A stretch of DNA of 64,000 nucleotides from Neoceratodus forsteri (Eukaryota; Chordata; Ceratodontiformes; Ceratodontidae). The stretch lies in assembly GCA_016271365.2 (NCBI GenBank), contig CM028132.1, forward strand, positions 1,184,683,001 through 1,184,747,000. The letters are read 5' to 3'. A model generated the notes under the pieces. It saw only the letters and a list, made by a program, of their open reading frames with translations. It was not told where the DNA came from and did not search any database. This document shows positions 53,314 through 62,735 of this stretch, piece by piece (position 1 is the first letter of the stretch; every line of letters starts with the position of its first letter). The translations under genes were made by a program, and so were the position numbers.

Positions 53314-53884
53314 GATGCCAGCTCAACCAACAAACTTGCCCTTTTAATGGCAGTGCCAGGCAAGACACCCATATAGGTTCCAAACCGCGTCACAGTGCGT
53401 GGAAAAAACCGTAATGAAATCCGTTTTTAGAACCGATAAGAACCGGAACCACACTCTAAGAAGTCTTTAAAAGGCTTTAAACTTAAATTTAATACATCTG
53501 ATCGGTTCAACCGAACCGATAACACTTTACAAGTTCCACACAGAAAAACCCTATCTATTACTTATGATTACCATAGACAGAGCCTGAACCGATCGGTTTT
53601 CGATGTTAAAATAAATAAATCGCGGTTAAATTAAACCGAGAAATAGCGCTTTTAAACCAAGAAATGAACCGAGTAACAGGAGGAATCGCGAGCGACTGTT
53701 CAGTGAGGCGGAGTAAAGAATCTAACGGTTTCGGTTTGAAACCAACCTAACAGAGCTTCTGAACCGAGTTCGCGCTTTAAGCTCCATGCTCTGCATGGAA
53801 GTTAACTCTTTCACCTCCGGAGCAGTTCTAAGGCTGGGACAAACTGCAATAGTCATAATATAGCAAGACTTCATGTTGTTTGAA

Positions 53885-54937
53885 AAGGTAATTGTAACTA
53901 GAGTCCACTCTGAAGAAAGAGGGGTTACTAGTGGGGTACTGCAGGGTTCAGTACTGGGTCCAGTCCTTTTTAATGTCTTTATAAGTGACACTGCAGAGGG
54001 ACTGGAAGGAAAAGTATGCCTCTTTGCAGATGACACAAAGATCTGCAACAGGGTTGATACACAAGGAGGCGTGGAAAGGATGAGAAGGACTTGGCAAGGT
54101 TGGAGGAATGGTCAGAAGTATGGCAGCTTGGATTCAATGCAAAGGTGCAAATAATGCACCTGGAAACAAAAACCCAGGGGAAGATTACACAATTGGGGGG
54201 TAGTAACAACAACAAAAATGGAAAGGGACCTGGGGGTAATCATATCAGATGACCTTAAGGTTAGCAAGCAATGTGAGAAGGCGGTAGGGAGCGCTCGGGG
54301 GATACTGGGATGTATAGGGAGAGGCATCATCAGCAGAAAACAGGAAGTGGTTATCACACTGTACAGACAGTTGGTGAGACCCCATCTGGAGTACTGCGTC
54401 CAGTTCTGGAGACCCCATCTCCACAAGGACATAGACAAGATGGAGGCAGTTCAGAGGAGGGCAACTAAAATGGTGCAGGGTCTGCAAGAGAAGCCATACG
54501 AGGAGAGGCTAAAGGAGCTTAATATGTATACCCTTGAGGAAAGGAGGGAGAGGGTGGACATGATAGGAAGGTTTAAGTACCTCAGTGGAATCAACAAAGT
54601 CCAAGAGATTAGCATCTTTCAGAAAAAGAGATGTGCAAGAACAAGGGAACACAATTTGAAGATAGAGGCGGGACGGCTCAGGGGAAATGTGAGGAAGTAT
54701 TTTTTCATAGAGAGGGCGGTGGATGCATGGAACAGCCTTGCTGAGGAGGTTGTGGGGTCTAAAACTGTGGGAGAATTCAAGAATGCATGGGACAAACATA
54801 AGGCAATTTTGGTGGGGGGGGGGTAGGAAGAAATAGGCTATTGGTTAAACAGGATCTGCAGCTTATCCTCCAGGTAGGGAAACGGGCAGACTAGGTGGGC
54901 CAAGTGGTCCTTATCTGCTGTCAAAGTCTATGTTTCT
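53885..54937 (+). pseudogene. CR1-6 RT second half, C-terminal domain and 3' UTR
   Basis: Resumes KVIVTRVHSEERGVTSGVLQ, GSVLGPVLFNVFISD, CLFADDTKICNRVDTQGG (FADD intact). One frameshift near 54,090 (gagaaggac) shifts the frame; then 54,218-54,826 is open for 202 codons: MERDLGVIISDDLKVSKQCE, HLEYCVQFWRPHLHKDIDKM, QRRATKMVQGLQEKPYEERL, KYFFIERAVDAWNSLAEEVV. The 3' UTR runs to the octamer tail at 54,937. Confidence 0.93.
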
Positions 54938-54943
54938 ATACCA

Positions 54944-56248
54944 CAGAGGCCACACGGGGAATGACCAGCTGGAATCCCATCGAAGAGCCAGAGCCATGAG
55001 CCGGACCTCTAGTAGCAGGTACATGCAGGGCCACCCCCAATGCTGCCTTGCACATCTTGGCAAGCTGGGGTGGGGGGGAGGAGGTCCCCAGAACCCCCAC
55101 GTCTCAAAGAGACAACACGGATCCCAAAGGGACCACTACCAGAGCAGCACCATCTGGGACCGTGGTGGGCCGCAGAGACAAGCCTGCCAGGCCGCTGTGA
55201 CCTGAGACACAAACACCCCACTGGTGGTCCCAAGGCACAAGGCAATTTGCAGCCGGGTGGCGGTGGCAGGCATTAGAAGGGAGCCTGGTGCTGAGCAATC
55301 ACCAGGCTAAGTATAGCCTGAGACACACCCTGCTTGTTGCCATGGAAGCAACTTCGGCAGGGGCTAGGTCAAGGCCCGATACCGAAAAAGCTGCACTGGC
55401 CAGGAATAGTCTGCTGGGGGCATTTGCCAAAGCCCACCCAGGAGAAGGAAAACTCCACCCGGGGTGCAGGAGTGCAATCCTGGGGATGAAAGGTCCACGC
55501 TGGCTCAAAGGCCAGCAGTGGCGCGCTGCCAGAGCCGTACCTTGAGGGAGCATAACGTGTAGGATGGCAGGCCATGGTGATGCCAGATTCTGACATCACA
55601 AGAGCGGTTGGCACCCAAAGGGTGTGGCAATCAGAGAGAGAGAGAGAGAGGGGAGGAACATCCCCCCCCCCAAAATGGGAGCAGAGAAATGATGCTAGCC
55701 AAGCCTCAGGACTGCAGGATTCCCAAAGGGAGGCACCGGAGACACTGGGGGGGCTTTTCCTGAGACCCTCGCGCCCCACCCCAGAATAGATCCGATGTCC
55801 AGGAGGCTCGCAAAATCCACGATGGCTGTGAAAGTCTCAGCAGAAATGGCGGGCCAAACCATCCGTTGGCCTGCCTGAGAAAAATAAAACTGGCACCCTT
55901 CAGAGCTGTGAGGTAATGGGCAGCAGGCAAACCATTAATATTTCAGTTGGAGAGTTAGGAAAGAAAAACGAAAAACCAAAACATCAGGAAAACAAAGAAA
56001 TAAAATTAGGCAGTTGATTGAAACTGTGGCATCACCATAGGGTCCAATGTGTGATGGTGGGAAAAGAACTGAGAAGGGCGCAGGGCCACCCACTCTTATA
56101 TGGGAAGGGTGACGTCACAGTGGGTGGCCCCCTGGTAGACTGCTAGCTAGAAAAGTTTCTGTGTGGTCCTAGTGCCTGGCAACCACAGCTCCATAGGTGA
56201 GGCCTGCTTCAAGAGATATCCTTGATGAAGATCTTTCTGTTCTCTCAG
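54944..56248 (-). pseudogene. DIRS-B2 gag N-terminal side and right terminal repeat
   Basis: After CR1-6 the minus-strand frames are serine/proline-rich and broken (55,779-55,009). The terminal repeat from about 56,030 reads GGGAAAAGAACTGAGAAGGG, CTTATATGGG, TGACGTCA (56,110-56,117) and AAGAGATATCCTTGATGAAG, matching DIRS-B at 39,310-39,515. No clean Cys motif is seen, so the gag N-terminus is degraded. A (GA)n tract lies at 55,632-55,650. Confidence 0.7.
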
Positions 56249-56993
56249 GAGGCAAAAGGGTCCACCTCTGGTACTCCTCACCTCTTGGACCCAGAATTCA
56301 GCACCTGTTGGGTCAGAGACAATTCACAGGTAGCATGACCCATCCTGCTGGGTGAATCTACCAGTACATTGTTCTTGCTTGCCAGGTGTTCTGCAGATAA
56401 CCTTGCATTCAGTGTGTATGCCATGTTCCCCATCTTCATCGACTTGTCGGGGTTTTGATGGCCTGGTACCCTCCTTGTGTAACACTGTACACTGCAGTTG
56501 TATTTTCTGTCCTTAATAGAACTGTTTGGTCCTGTAACAGTGAGGCAAAAGACACCACAGGCAGGAACATGGCCCTGAGCTCCAGTAGGTTTCTCTGTTA
56601 CTGTCTCTCAAGGGTTCCAATCCCAGTTTACAGTTTTGCCCACCAGATGTCCTTCCTACCTCAGAGGGGTTGCATCTGTGGGTAGGATACTTGTGAGTGG
56701 ACACTGAAGGAAAGGGGTGCACTTTGCTCACCTCTTTCTACCACCCTACTGCTTGTATCAGCTTGTCTGATAAGGGTACTTGCTGATGCAGTGGTGCATT
56801 TCTTTGGTTCCGGTACCTTCTGAGGTGGTACTAGACTTCTCTCATTTGCAGTCTTACCAACAACATAACTGCTTTGGCAGATAACATGTGGTGCAGCTGT
56901 CACAGAAATTCCTGAACAGTCCTTTTCTAACCTGCCTGGAATGCATTTTCACAGTGAATTAGGGCTTCTGCCCTCTTTAGAGGAAGGTAATCC
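56249..56993 (-). pseudogene. DIRS-D RNase H region, broken
   Basis: Minus-strand reading at 56,440-56,255: MAYTLNARLSAEHLASKNNV then LVDSPSRMGHATCELSLTQQ and GVPEVDPFAS, equivalent to HVPGVHNILADSLS and TEVDLFAS in DIRS-A. Further upstream (56,731-56,513) are RNase H remains. It stops abruptly at DIRS-B2, consistent with DIRS-B2 having landed here. The right end holds TAATCC (56,988-56,993), the duplication of CR1-7. Confidence 0.75.
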
Positions 56994-59212
56994 TAGGCAG
57001 CTAGTGCTAGAACCCTCAGGACCTGGTACTTACCAGTGGGGACAGAATTGCAGATATTATGGTTGGTGGACACCCTGGGTCCAGTGATCATTACACAGTG
57101 TGGTTCAATATGAGTACAGTGGCAGAGTCAAGTCACACGAAAGCGAGGGTCCTGGACTTCAGAAGGGCAGACTTTACAAAGTTGGGGGTATGTCTCAGGA
57201 AAACCCTAGCAGGAAGGGAGGAATGGGGGGGGGGGGAGGATGGGGTTGAGGAACAATGGGCCCATCTAAGAGAAGCCATAGTGGAAACAACAAACCTTTG
57301 CACTGGGCAAATAAACAAAGGGAGAAAAAGAAAACCACTGTGGTTCTTGAAGGAAGTGGCCAGAAAGGTAAGAGGGAAAAAGTTGGTTTTCAGGAAGTAC
57401 AAGGAGACACAAGAGGAGGAGAAGGACAGAGTAGTGTATCTGGATAAGCAGAGGGAGGCAGGGAAGACGGTCAGGAGCGTAAAGGCGCAAATGGAGGAAT
57501 AGCCCAGGCAGTAAAGAAAGGGGACAAGACTTTTTACAGGTATGTTAGTGAAAGGAGAAAGACAAGGGATGGGATTGTAAGGCTTAAGGGGGAGGAAGGG
57601 AAGTGTGCAGAAGGGGACTTGGAAAAAGCAGCAATACTGAACAAATATTTTTGTTCAGTATTCACAGAAGAGGGGGAAGGTGAGGGACCACAATTAAGTG
57701 ACAGGAGCAATAAGGGGAGGGAGGTGGATACCAGTCCATTTACAGAGGGGAAAGTTCTAAAGGAACTCGTAAAACTAAAAGTGGACAAGGCAATGGGACC
57801 AGACGGGATGCATCCTAGAATATTAAAGGAGTTTAGGGAGGTACTGGCAGCACCGCTGGCAGCCCTGTTCAATGAATCACTGAAAACAGGAGTGGTTCCA
57901 GAGGACTTGAGGAGAGCAGATGTAGTCCCTCTACACAAAACTGGGAGCAGGGAGGAGGCTAGAAACTATAGAACAGTCAGCCTGACCGCAGTGGTGGGGA
58001 AAATAATGGAATCACTGCTAAAAGAAAGGATTGTGGAACATCTTGAATCCAGCAGAGCACAGAATCCAAGGCAGCATGGATTACTTCAGCAACGCTTTCG
58101 ACACTGTTCCACATAAGAGGCTTGTAAACAAGCTAGGCAGCCTGGGAATGGGTCCCAAGGTGGTAAACTGAGTTAGAAATTGGTTGAGGGATAAAACAGA
58201 GGGTGGTGCTAAATGGAGCTCAATCCGAGGAGACTAGTGGGATGCCACAGTAATTAGTTCTGGGGCCAGTCCTATTTAATATCTTCATAAGTGACACTGT
58301 GAAAGGTCTGGAAGGAAAGGTATGCCTCTTTGTAGATGACACTAAGATCTGCAACAGGGTAGACACTCTGGGAGGGGTGGAACAAATCAGGAGGGACCTA
58401 AGTAAACTAAGAGGAATGGTCAAGACTGTGGCAGCTAAGATTCAATGCAAAGCAGGGCAAAATCATGCATTTGGGGCACATGAACCCAGGAGGCTTACAT
58501 GAAGGGGAGAGATACTGACCGTGACCTAACAGGAAATGGATCTGGGGGTAATCATATCAGATGATCTAAAGGTGGCCACACAATGTGCCAAAGCTGTGGG
58601 GAGAGCCAGTGGGGTACTAGGGTGCATAGGGAGAGGTATCACCAGTAGAAGAAAGGAAGTGGTGATACCACTGTACAAATCATTGGTGAGACTCCATCTG
58701 GAGTACTGTGTCCAGTTCTGGAGGCCACATCCCCGGAAGGACATAGGGTAGAGGCTGTTCAGAGAAGAGCAACAAAAATGGTGCAGGGTCTGCAACAAAA
58801 GTCACATGAGAAGAGACTAGAGGACCTCAATATGTATACCTTGGAGGAGTGGGGGAGATATGATAGAGACCTTCAAATATCCCAAGGGCATAAACAAGGT
58901 ACAGGAGGGTACCAGCTTTCAGAAAAAGAGATGTTCTAGAACAAGGGGATAAGGGGTAATGTGAGGAAGTATTTCTTCACAGAAAGGGTGGTGGTGGTGC
59001 ATGGAACAGCCTCGCAGCGGAGGTGGTGGGGGGCTAACTTGGTAGGGGAATTCAAAAATGCATGGAATAGGCATAGGGGAACCTAAGCGATAGGAAAGAG
59101 AAAAAAGCCGGAGATGAAGTAGGGTCTGTGGTTTTTGCAACAGGTAGGGAAAACGGGCAGACTGGGTGGACCTAGTGGCCTTTTCTACCATCAATTTCTA
59201 TGTTTCTAATCC
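56988..59212 (+). mobile_element. CR1-7: CR1-clade LINE in DIRS-D, 6-bp target duplication
   Basis: Insert 56,994-59,206 flanked by TAATCC (56,988-56,993 and 59,207-59,212). It is 5'-truncated inside the endonuclease (RQLVLEPS at the left edge) and ends TTTCTATGTTTC (octamer tail). Its subfamily is nearer to CR1-2 than to CR1-5. Confidence 0.93.
57059..58800 (+). pseudogene. CR1-7 ORF2, broken
   Basis: End of endonuclease: VGGHPGSSDHYTVWFNMST (SDH intact), in a 147-codon frame 57,059-57,502. RT at 57,619-58,116: DKAMGPDGMHPRILKEFREV, LRRADVVPLHKTGSREEARN, LTAVVGKIMESLLKER. A deletion at about 58,080 removes the block A region (QHGL is followed by FRHCST; DYFSNAFDTVPH lies in another frame). 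CLFVDDTKICNRVD at 58,320 shows FVDD in place of FADD. C-terminal block near 58,690: HLEYCVQFWRPHPRKD. Confidence 0.9.
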
Positions 59213-60530
59213 CATCCCATTTCTGTGTTCAGTTCTGCATCTATGAACTCCAGTGTATGTTTGGATTTCAGGTGGGACTTAAGTTTAGAAGGAATCCCAG
59301 TCTCTGCAGTGTGCTCTTTACTGTTTGAATAGAGTTCACTGCTTCCTCCTGTGCCTTCTCACATGCTAACCAGTAATCTAGGTGGGAAACCCCTAATTCC
59401 CTGACTGCACAGATGTCTTGCCACCACTGATAGGCATTTTGTGAATATCCTGGCTGCTGAGGTAAGGCCAAAAGGCATTTGTTTGAATTGGTACTAAGTA
59501 TGCCCTACCCTGAGTCTCAGAAACTTTTTGTGATGGGTTTTATTGGGGTACGGAAATAGATACTGCTAAAATCCAACGCCCCTAACGAATCCCACTTTTG
59601 CAGGGATGGAATCGCCATCTGCAGTTTTACCATTCTGAACCTTTCCTTTTTCAGGTGCTTGTTTATGAGCCTCAGGTCCAGAATGGGTTGCCATTCCTCA
59701 ATTTTCTTCAGAGTGAGAAAGTACCTGAAAAAGAATCCTTTCACCAACTGGGAAACAGGAAACTTTTCCAATTTTTCCACTGCATTTTGTTGCAGTAACT
59801 TTTGCATTTCCAGTATGATTTTGTGCTCTGAACACTAAGCTGGGTATACTCCAATTTTGCTTAATTTTGGAAATTGTAAAAATGAAAGTGTTAAACCATG
59901 TTCTACTACCACCAGAACAGACTTGTCTGTGGTAAGCATTTTGTAGTTCTGGAGGTATGATGAAGACACCCTCCTATTAGCACTAGTGATATGGGTAACA
60001 CTGTCAGGGACTGAGCACTGCCTGAGCAGGACTGAAGCAGACTTCCTCTCCTGCTCTCCTTGTGCCCATCTGGAGAAGGTATTCATGGTACACAAAGGGT
60101 CTGCTGTAGTAAGCCTTTGCCATACCTCCCTTTCTGTAGGGCCTACACGACATACAGGAGCTCTCTTTTTCAGTAAAATTTTTAGATGTCACTTTTTGTC
60201 TGTCAAGTTTTTCATGTGTGCTTCAGTCTTGACACCAAATAAAGAGGTGCTTTCAAAAGGGAAGTCAAGTTATTTACTCTGCATGTCTTGTGACAACCCA
60301 GTTGTTCTGTGCCGCGCAAATCTCCTGGCAGACAGTTTTCTCAGTTCTGGGAAACATGGAATTTGGAAAAAAATCCTTAAACATAAGTTAAACCAAAACT
60401 AAGCTAAACCAACAGACGCACTGAATAACTAAATAATAAATGCTAGCGAAACTTTTTTTTTTTTTTTTTTTAGAAACTTAGCAACTAGGACTGGAACATG
60501 ATTAGTCAACTCATAATCTTTTCAGCAGAG
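59213..60530 (-). pseudogene. DIRS-D RT and gag remains
   Basis: RT: QNAVEKLEKFPVSQLVKGFF then FRYFLTLKKIEEWQPILDLR and LGALDFSSIYFRTPI (59,807-59,517), AGYSQNAY and VSHLDYWLACEKAQEEAVNS (59,471-59,268; active site HLDY). LEFIDAELNTEM follows at the CR1-7 junction. Upstream, 60,095-59,835 includes YKMLTTDKSVLVVVEHGLTL, the conserved segment before RT in DIRS (compare WVLEVVSQGLVLSF in DIRS-C). Gag is mostly illegible. A T-tract lies at 60,450-60,471. Confidence 0.8.
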
Positions 60531-60600
60531 AGAAAAATCTGCAATTAGAAGGGGAGCATGACCACACTGCAGAGTTTGAACTTCAATATTTATAAGTTTT
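60531..60600. repeat. Probable DIRS-D right terminal repeat
   Basis: TGCAATTAGAAGGGGAGCAT then GACCACACTGCAGAGTTTGA is the reverse complement of 40,138-40,185. With RT and RNase H of one family between the two arms, this supports an outer element from about 40,028 to 60,590. The outer edge is not exact. Confidence 0.65.
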
Positions 60601-61159
60601 ACCAGGAAAGACTTGCTGTGCTGGTAGCAGCTTGTTTCCAGATGCGTCCAGGGGGCAGGGGGGATAGAGGGAAGAGGAGAGAGTAGTGCAAATACAAAGT
60701 ATAATGTTCAGAATTAACAAAATTAGCAATTACAGGCAATATTTCTAAGCAGGATTTATGCACTATAATGAACTGCAGAACAACAATGATAAAGACAATA
60801 TGGGGAGAGGGGGCTAAACTAGTGACAGTGTAGGATGGAAGGCATCGGAAAAAAGCCCAAGATCCAGCGTTAGGAGCAACTGCAGAAGCGAGTAGTGAAA
60901 TCACAGAGGAAAGATTTCAGAGTAAGACTGCAAGAAGCAGAGAACTCAAAGAGGAGAGAGAGAGACCCTAAGTTTAGGGAACCAGAACGAGAAGGCAGCT
61001 TGACCAGTTGAGCAAGAGTTGTAAAGGGAGTAAGAGGCAGTGGGGGTGGGGAGGACAGAATCAAGATAAGAGGGGTAGGAGCCAAACCAACATTTGGAGA
61101 TAAAGGAGTCACAGTGGGAGCTGACCTGCTGGTGTAGAGAGCCAAGGTGCTGGGCATCT
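60601..61159. other. Unassigned purine-rich interval
   Basis: No ORF or repeat that I recognise. It is rich in GA, with AGAGGAGAGAGAGAGAC at about 60,949. It may be the flank into which DIRS-D inserted or further SINE-T-associated DNA. Confidence 0.3.
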
Positions 61160-61575
61160 TACCTTCTGCCACACTGGCGACCCAGAGGAACAAGCCGGGA
61201 CAGGAAAGGATCAAGCGACTGATGGACTGCTCTCCTCTCCTGGGGTTGGAAGGCCCACTGGCCCAGCCTCAGACTGCCACCAGGTGAAGGCCTGGTGGCA
61301 GTGCAGCTTTGGGCAGCAAGAAGGGAGGGGTTGCAACTGCATGATGCTTCTGTGCCTGCATGTGGCAGGGCAGAAAACAAAAAACAGTGGTGGAGACATA
61401 ATGAGGCCCTGTTCACCTGTACCAGATCTGTGCCACCGGCCAGGACCCTGGTCCTCTCCACATTATGTCATGGGCAGGGGGAGACACAGGAAAACCTTAA
61501 CAGTCCAGGTGAGTTCTGGGGGAGGCAGCTGCCAGTCGGGGGAGACGGAGACAGGACCACACAGTCGCCCCTGAG
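61160..61575 (+). mobile_element. SINE-T copy 3, 5'-truncated
   Basis: GCCACACTGGCGACCCAGAG then GGAACAAGCCGGGACAGGAA and GGACTGCTCTCCTCTCCTGG match the head and body of SINE-T copy 2 (18,205-18,300). The A box is missing. Later parts (CTGTGCCACCGGCC and GCAGCTGCCAGTC) are GC-rich but not clearly homologous. No target duplication found. Confidence 0.55.
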
Positions 61576-61821
61576 CCACAAGGGAGAAAAACTTTTATGG
61601 AAAAAAATGAGGCACAGTGGGCAAGGCACCTGGCATCAAGAGAGGGGCGGGAGAGGTAGGTATACAAAGAACATTGGTGAGTGTGCAGAGGTCTGTCGAG
61701 GGTAAATCGACAGATGGCGTGAAAGAGGGGATCTGGTCTAGCTAATGCAGATGTAAGAACTGCACTGTAAACAATGTCACCAGTCAGAAATGGGGAGAAT
61801 CATCTTCAACAGGACCTCTCT

Positions 61822-62000
61822 ACCTGTAGTATAGCACAGTGGTTTAAGGCTCTGAGCTGCAAACCTGGAGACCTGGGTTTGAATCCCACGGCCCCCACTT
61901 GCATATTGCGTGACCCTGAGCAAGTCACTTAACTTGCTTGTGCTCCCAGGTCGCACCTGGAAACAAGCTTCGGCTTAGTGTGCCTTTCCTGGTTAAACAA
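61822..62000 (+). mobile_element. MIR-like CORE-SINE
   Basis: GTAGTATAGCACAGTGGTTT then AAGGCTCTGAGCTGC holds the A box (TAGCACAGTGG, 61,832-61,842); GGTTTGAATCC (61,876-61,886) is the B box. It continues TGCGTGACCCTGAGCAAGTC then ACTTAACTTGCTTGTGCTCC, which closely resembles the core of mammalian MIR (TGTGACCTTGGGCAAGT, then ACTTAACCTC). The 3' tail TAGTGTGCCTTTCCTGGTTA recurs at 42,160-42,260. Not a functional tRNA: no acceptor stem and a long insert between boxes. Confidence 0.78.
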
Positions 62001-62029
62001 TTTCCCCTTTCCCTTTCTCTACAGGCATG

Positions 62030-62735
62030 GAAGTGGGATGCTCATCTTATTCCTACAAAGTGCAAAAAGTCTGGGGTACAGCTTCTTGTGGACTGCGCCC
62101 ACATGAATAGAGAAATCAAAGTGGCGGTGCAGCCAGACCCTGAGGTCCTTGAAGGAGGAGACATCTTCAATTATTGTACCATCAACGGTGAGGAAGGAGG
62201 GGAGAGGGGCGAGTCTGGCAAGTGTCTGCTTGGTGCCAAGTCATTGAGACCATTTCTTGGTATTGAGGGATGACTTATTTTCATGGAGTCAGTGCTGGAT
62301 ATGTATAAAGTTCAGTTAGAGCGGAGTCGTGAGATGAAGGGCAGAGAAGCCAGAGGTAAAGGCTAACGAATCATCTGCATATATGCAAATCAACGAAGAG
62401 GAGCAGACAGTTGGGAGGTAGCTGAAAAAAGAACTGGGCCAAGGACAGACCCTTGTGGAATGCCTGAGCGTACTGTGAGTGGGGAGAGAGGAGTATCCAA
62501 TATGGGCAGCTTGTGCCCAGCTGCTTTAAGCTTGTCCAGGAGAATGTGGTGGGCAACAGCGTCAAAAGCTTTGGCCAAGCTGACAAAGATGGTGAAGATG
62601 TCTAGGCCCTGATCATGCCAGAGAGGACAGCTTCAGCAAACTGGAGGGGAGAGGTGGAGTGGGACTTCCTGAAGCAAGACTGGAAAGCAGTGAAGAAGGT
62701 TGAATTGAGAAATGGGGAGAGTTGAGAAAGAAACA
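62030..62735 (-). mobile_element. LINE-Y fragment: RT palm and C-terminal part
   Basis: Minus-strand frame at 62,578-62,390 reads AKAFDAVAHHILLDKLKAAG, then VRSGIPQGSVLGPVLF, the RT block between the first catalytic Asp (lost in this copy, FxDL/AKAF) and block B. Downstream, near 62,190-62,100, text such as TIIEDVSSFKDLRVWL resembles the post-RT region. It differs from CR1, L2 and LINE-X here. 5' cut by DIRS-A2 at 62,736. Confidence 0.6.

Larger units (their letters stand above)
48313..53884 (-). mobile_element. DIRS-C: structurally complete DIRS element, 5.57 kb
   Basis: Inserted inside the CR1-6 RT. Left tip GAAAAAATTACTCACC, right tip GTTGTTTGAA; only the triplet GAA (48,313-48,315 and 53,882-53,884) is shared, and no target duplication is seen. 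Inverted repeats of about 150 bp lie at 48,349-48,510 and 53,715-53,872 and differ at only a few positions, so this is the youngest DIRS here. ICR at 48,753-48,853 joins the complements of both tips. Gag, RT, RNase H and recombinase are all present, though broken. Confidence 0.95.
47494..54943 (+). mobile_element. CR1-6: CR1-clade LINE in DIRS-B2 gag, split by DIRS-C
   Basis: Insert 47,500-54,937 flanked by ATACCA (47,494-47,499 and 54,938-54,943). Without DIRS-C it is about 1.87 kb, 5'-truncated just before RT, and ends with CTATGTTTCTAT (octamer tail). It is the cleanest CR1 3' half in the window and close to CR1-1 in sequence. Confidence 0.93.
43395..56248 (-). mobile_element. DIRS-B2: second DIRS-B-type copy, split by LINE-X copy 2 and CR1-6
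   Basis: Minus-strand order: right repeat (about 56,030-56,248), gag (56,000-54,944 and 47,499-46,500), RT (46,466-45,560), RNase H (45,554-44,724), recombinase N-terminal part (44,720-44,627 and 43,587-43,395). The recombinase C-terminus, ICR and left repeat are missing, so the copy is 3'-truncated. CR1-6 (47,500-54,937) sits in gag, and DIRS-C sits in CR1-6. Sequence is close to DIRS-B but clearly diverged. Confidence 0.83.

Noticed and set aside
61822..61900. Functional tRNA gene
   Set aside because: A and B boxes are present, but there is no acceptor stem or anticodon arm, and the downstream text is a CORE-SINE.
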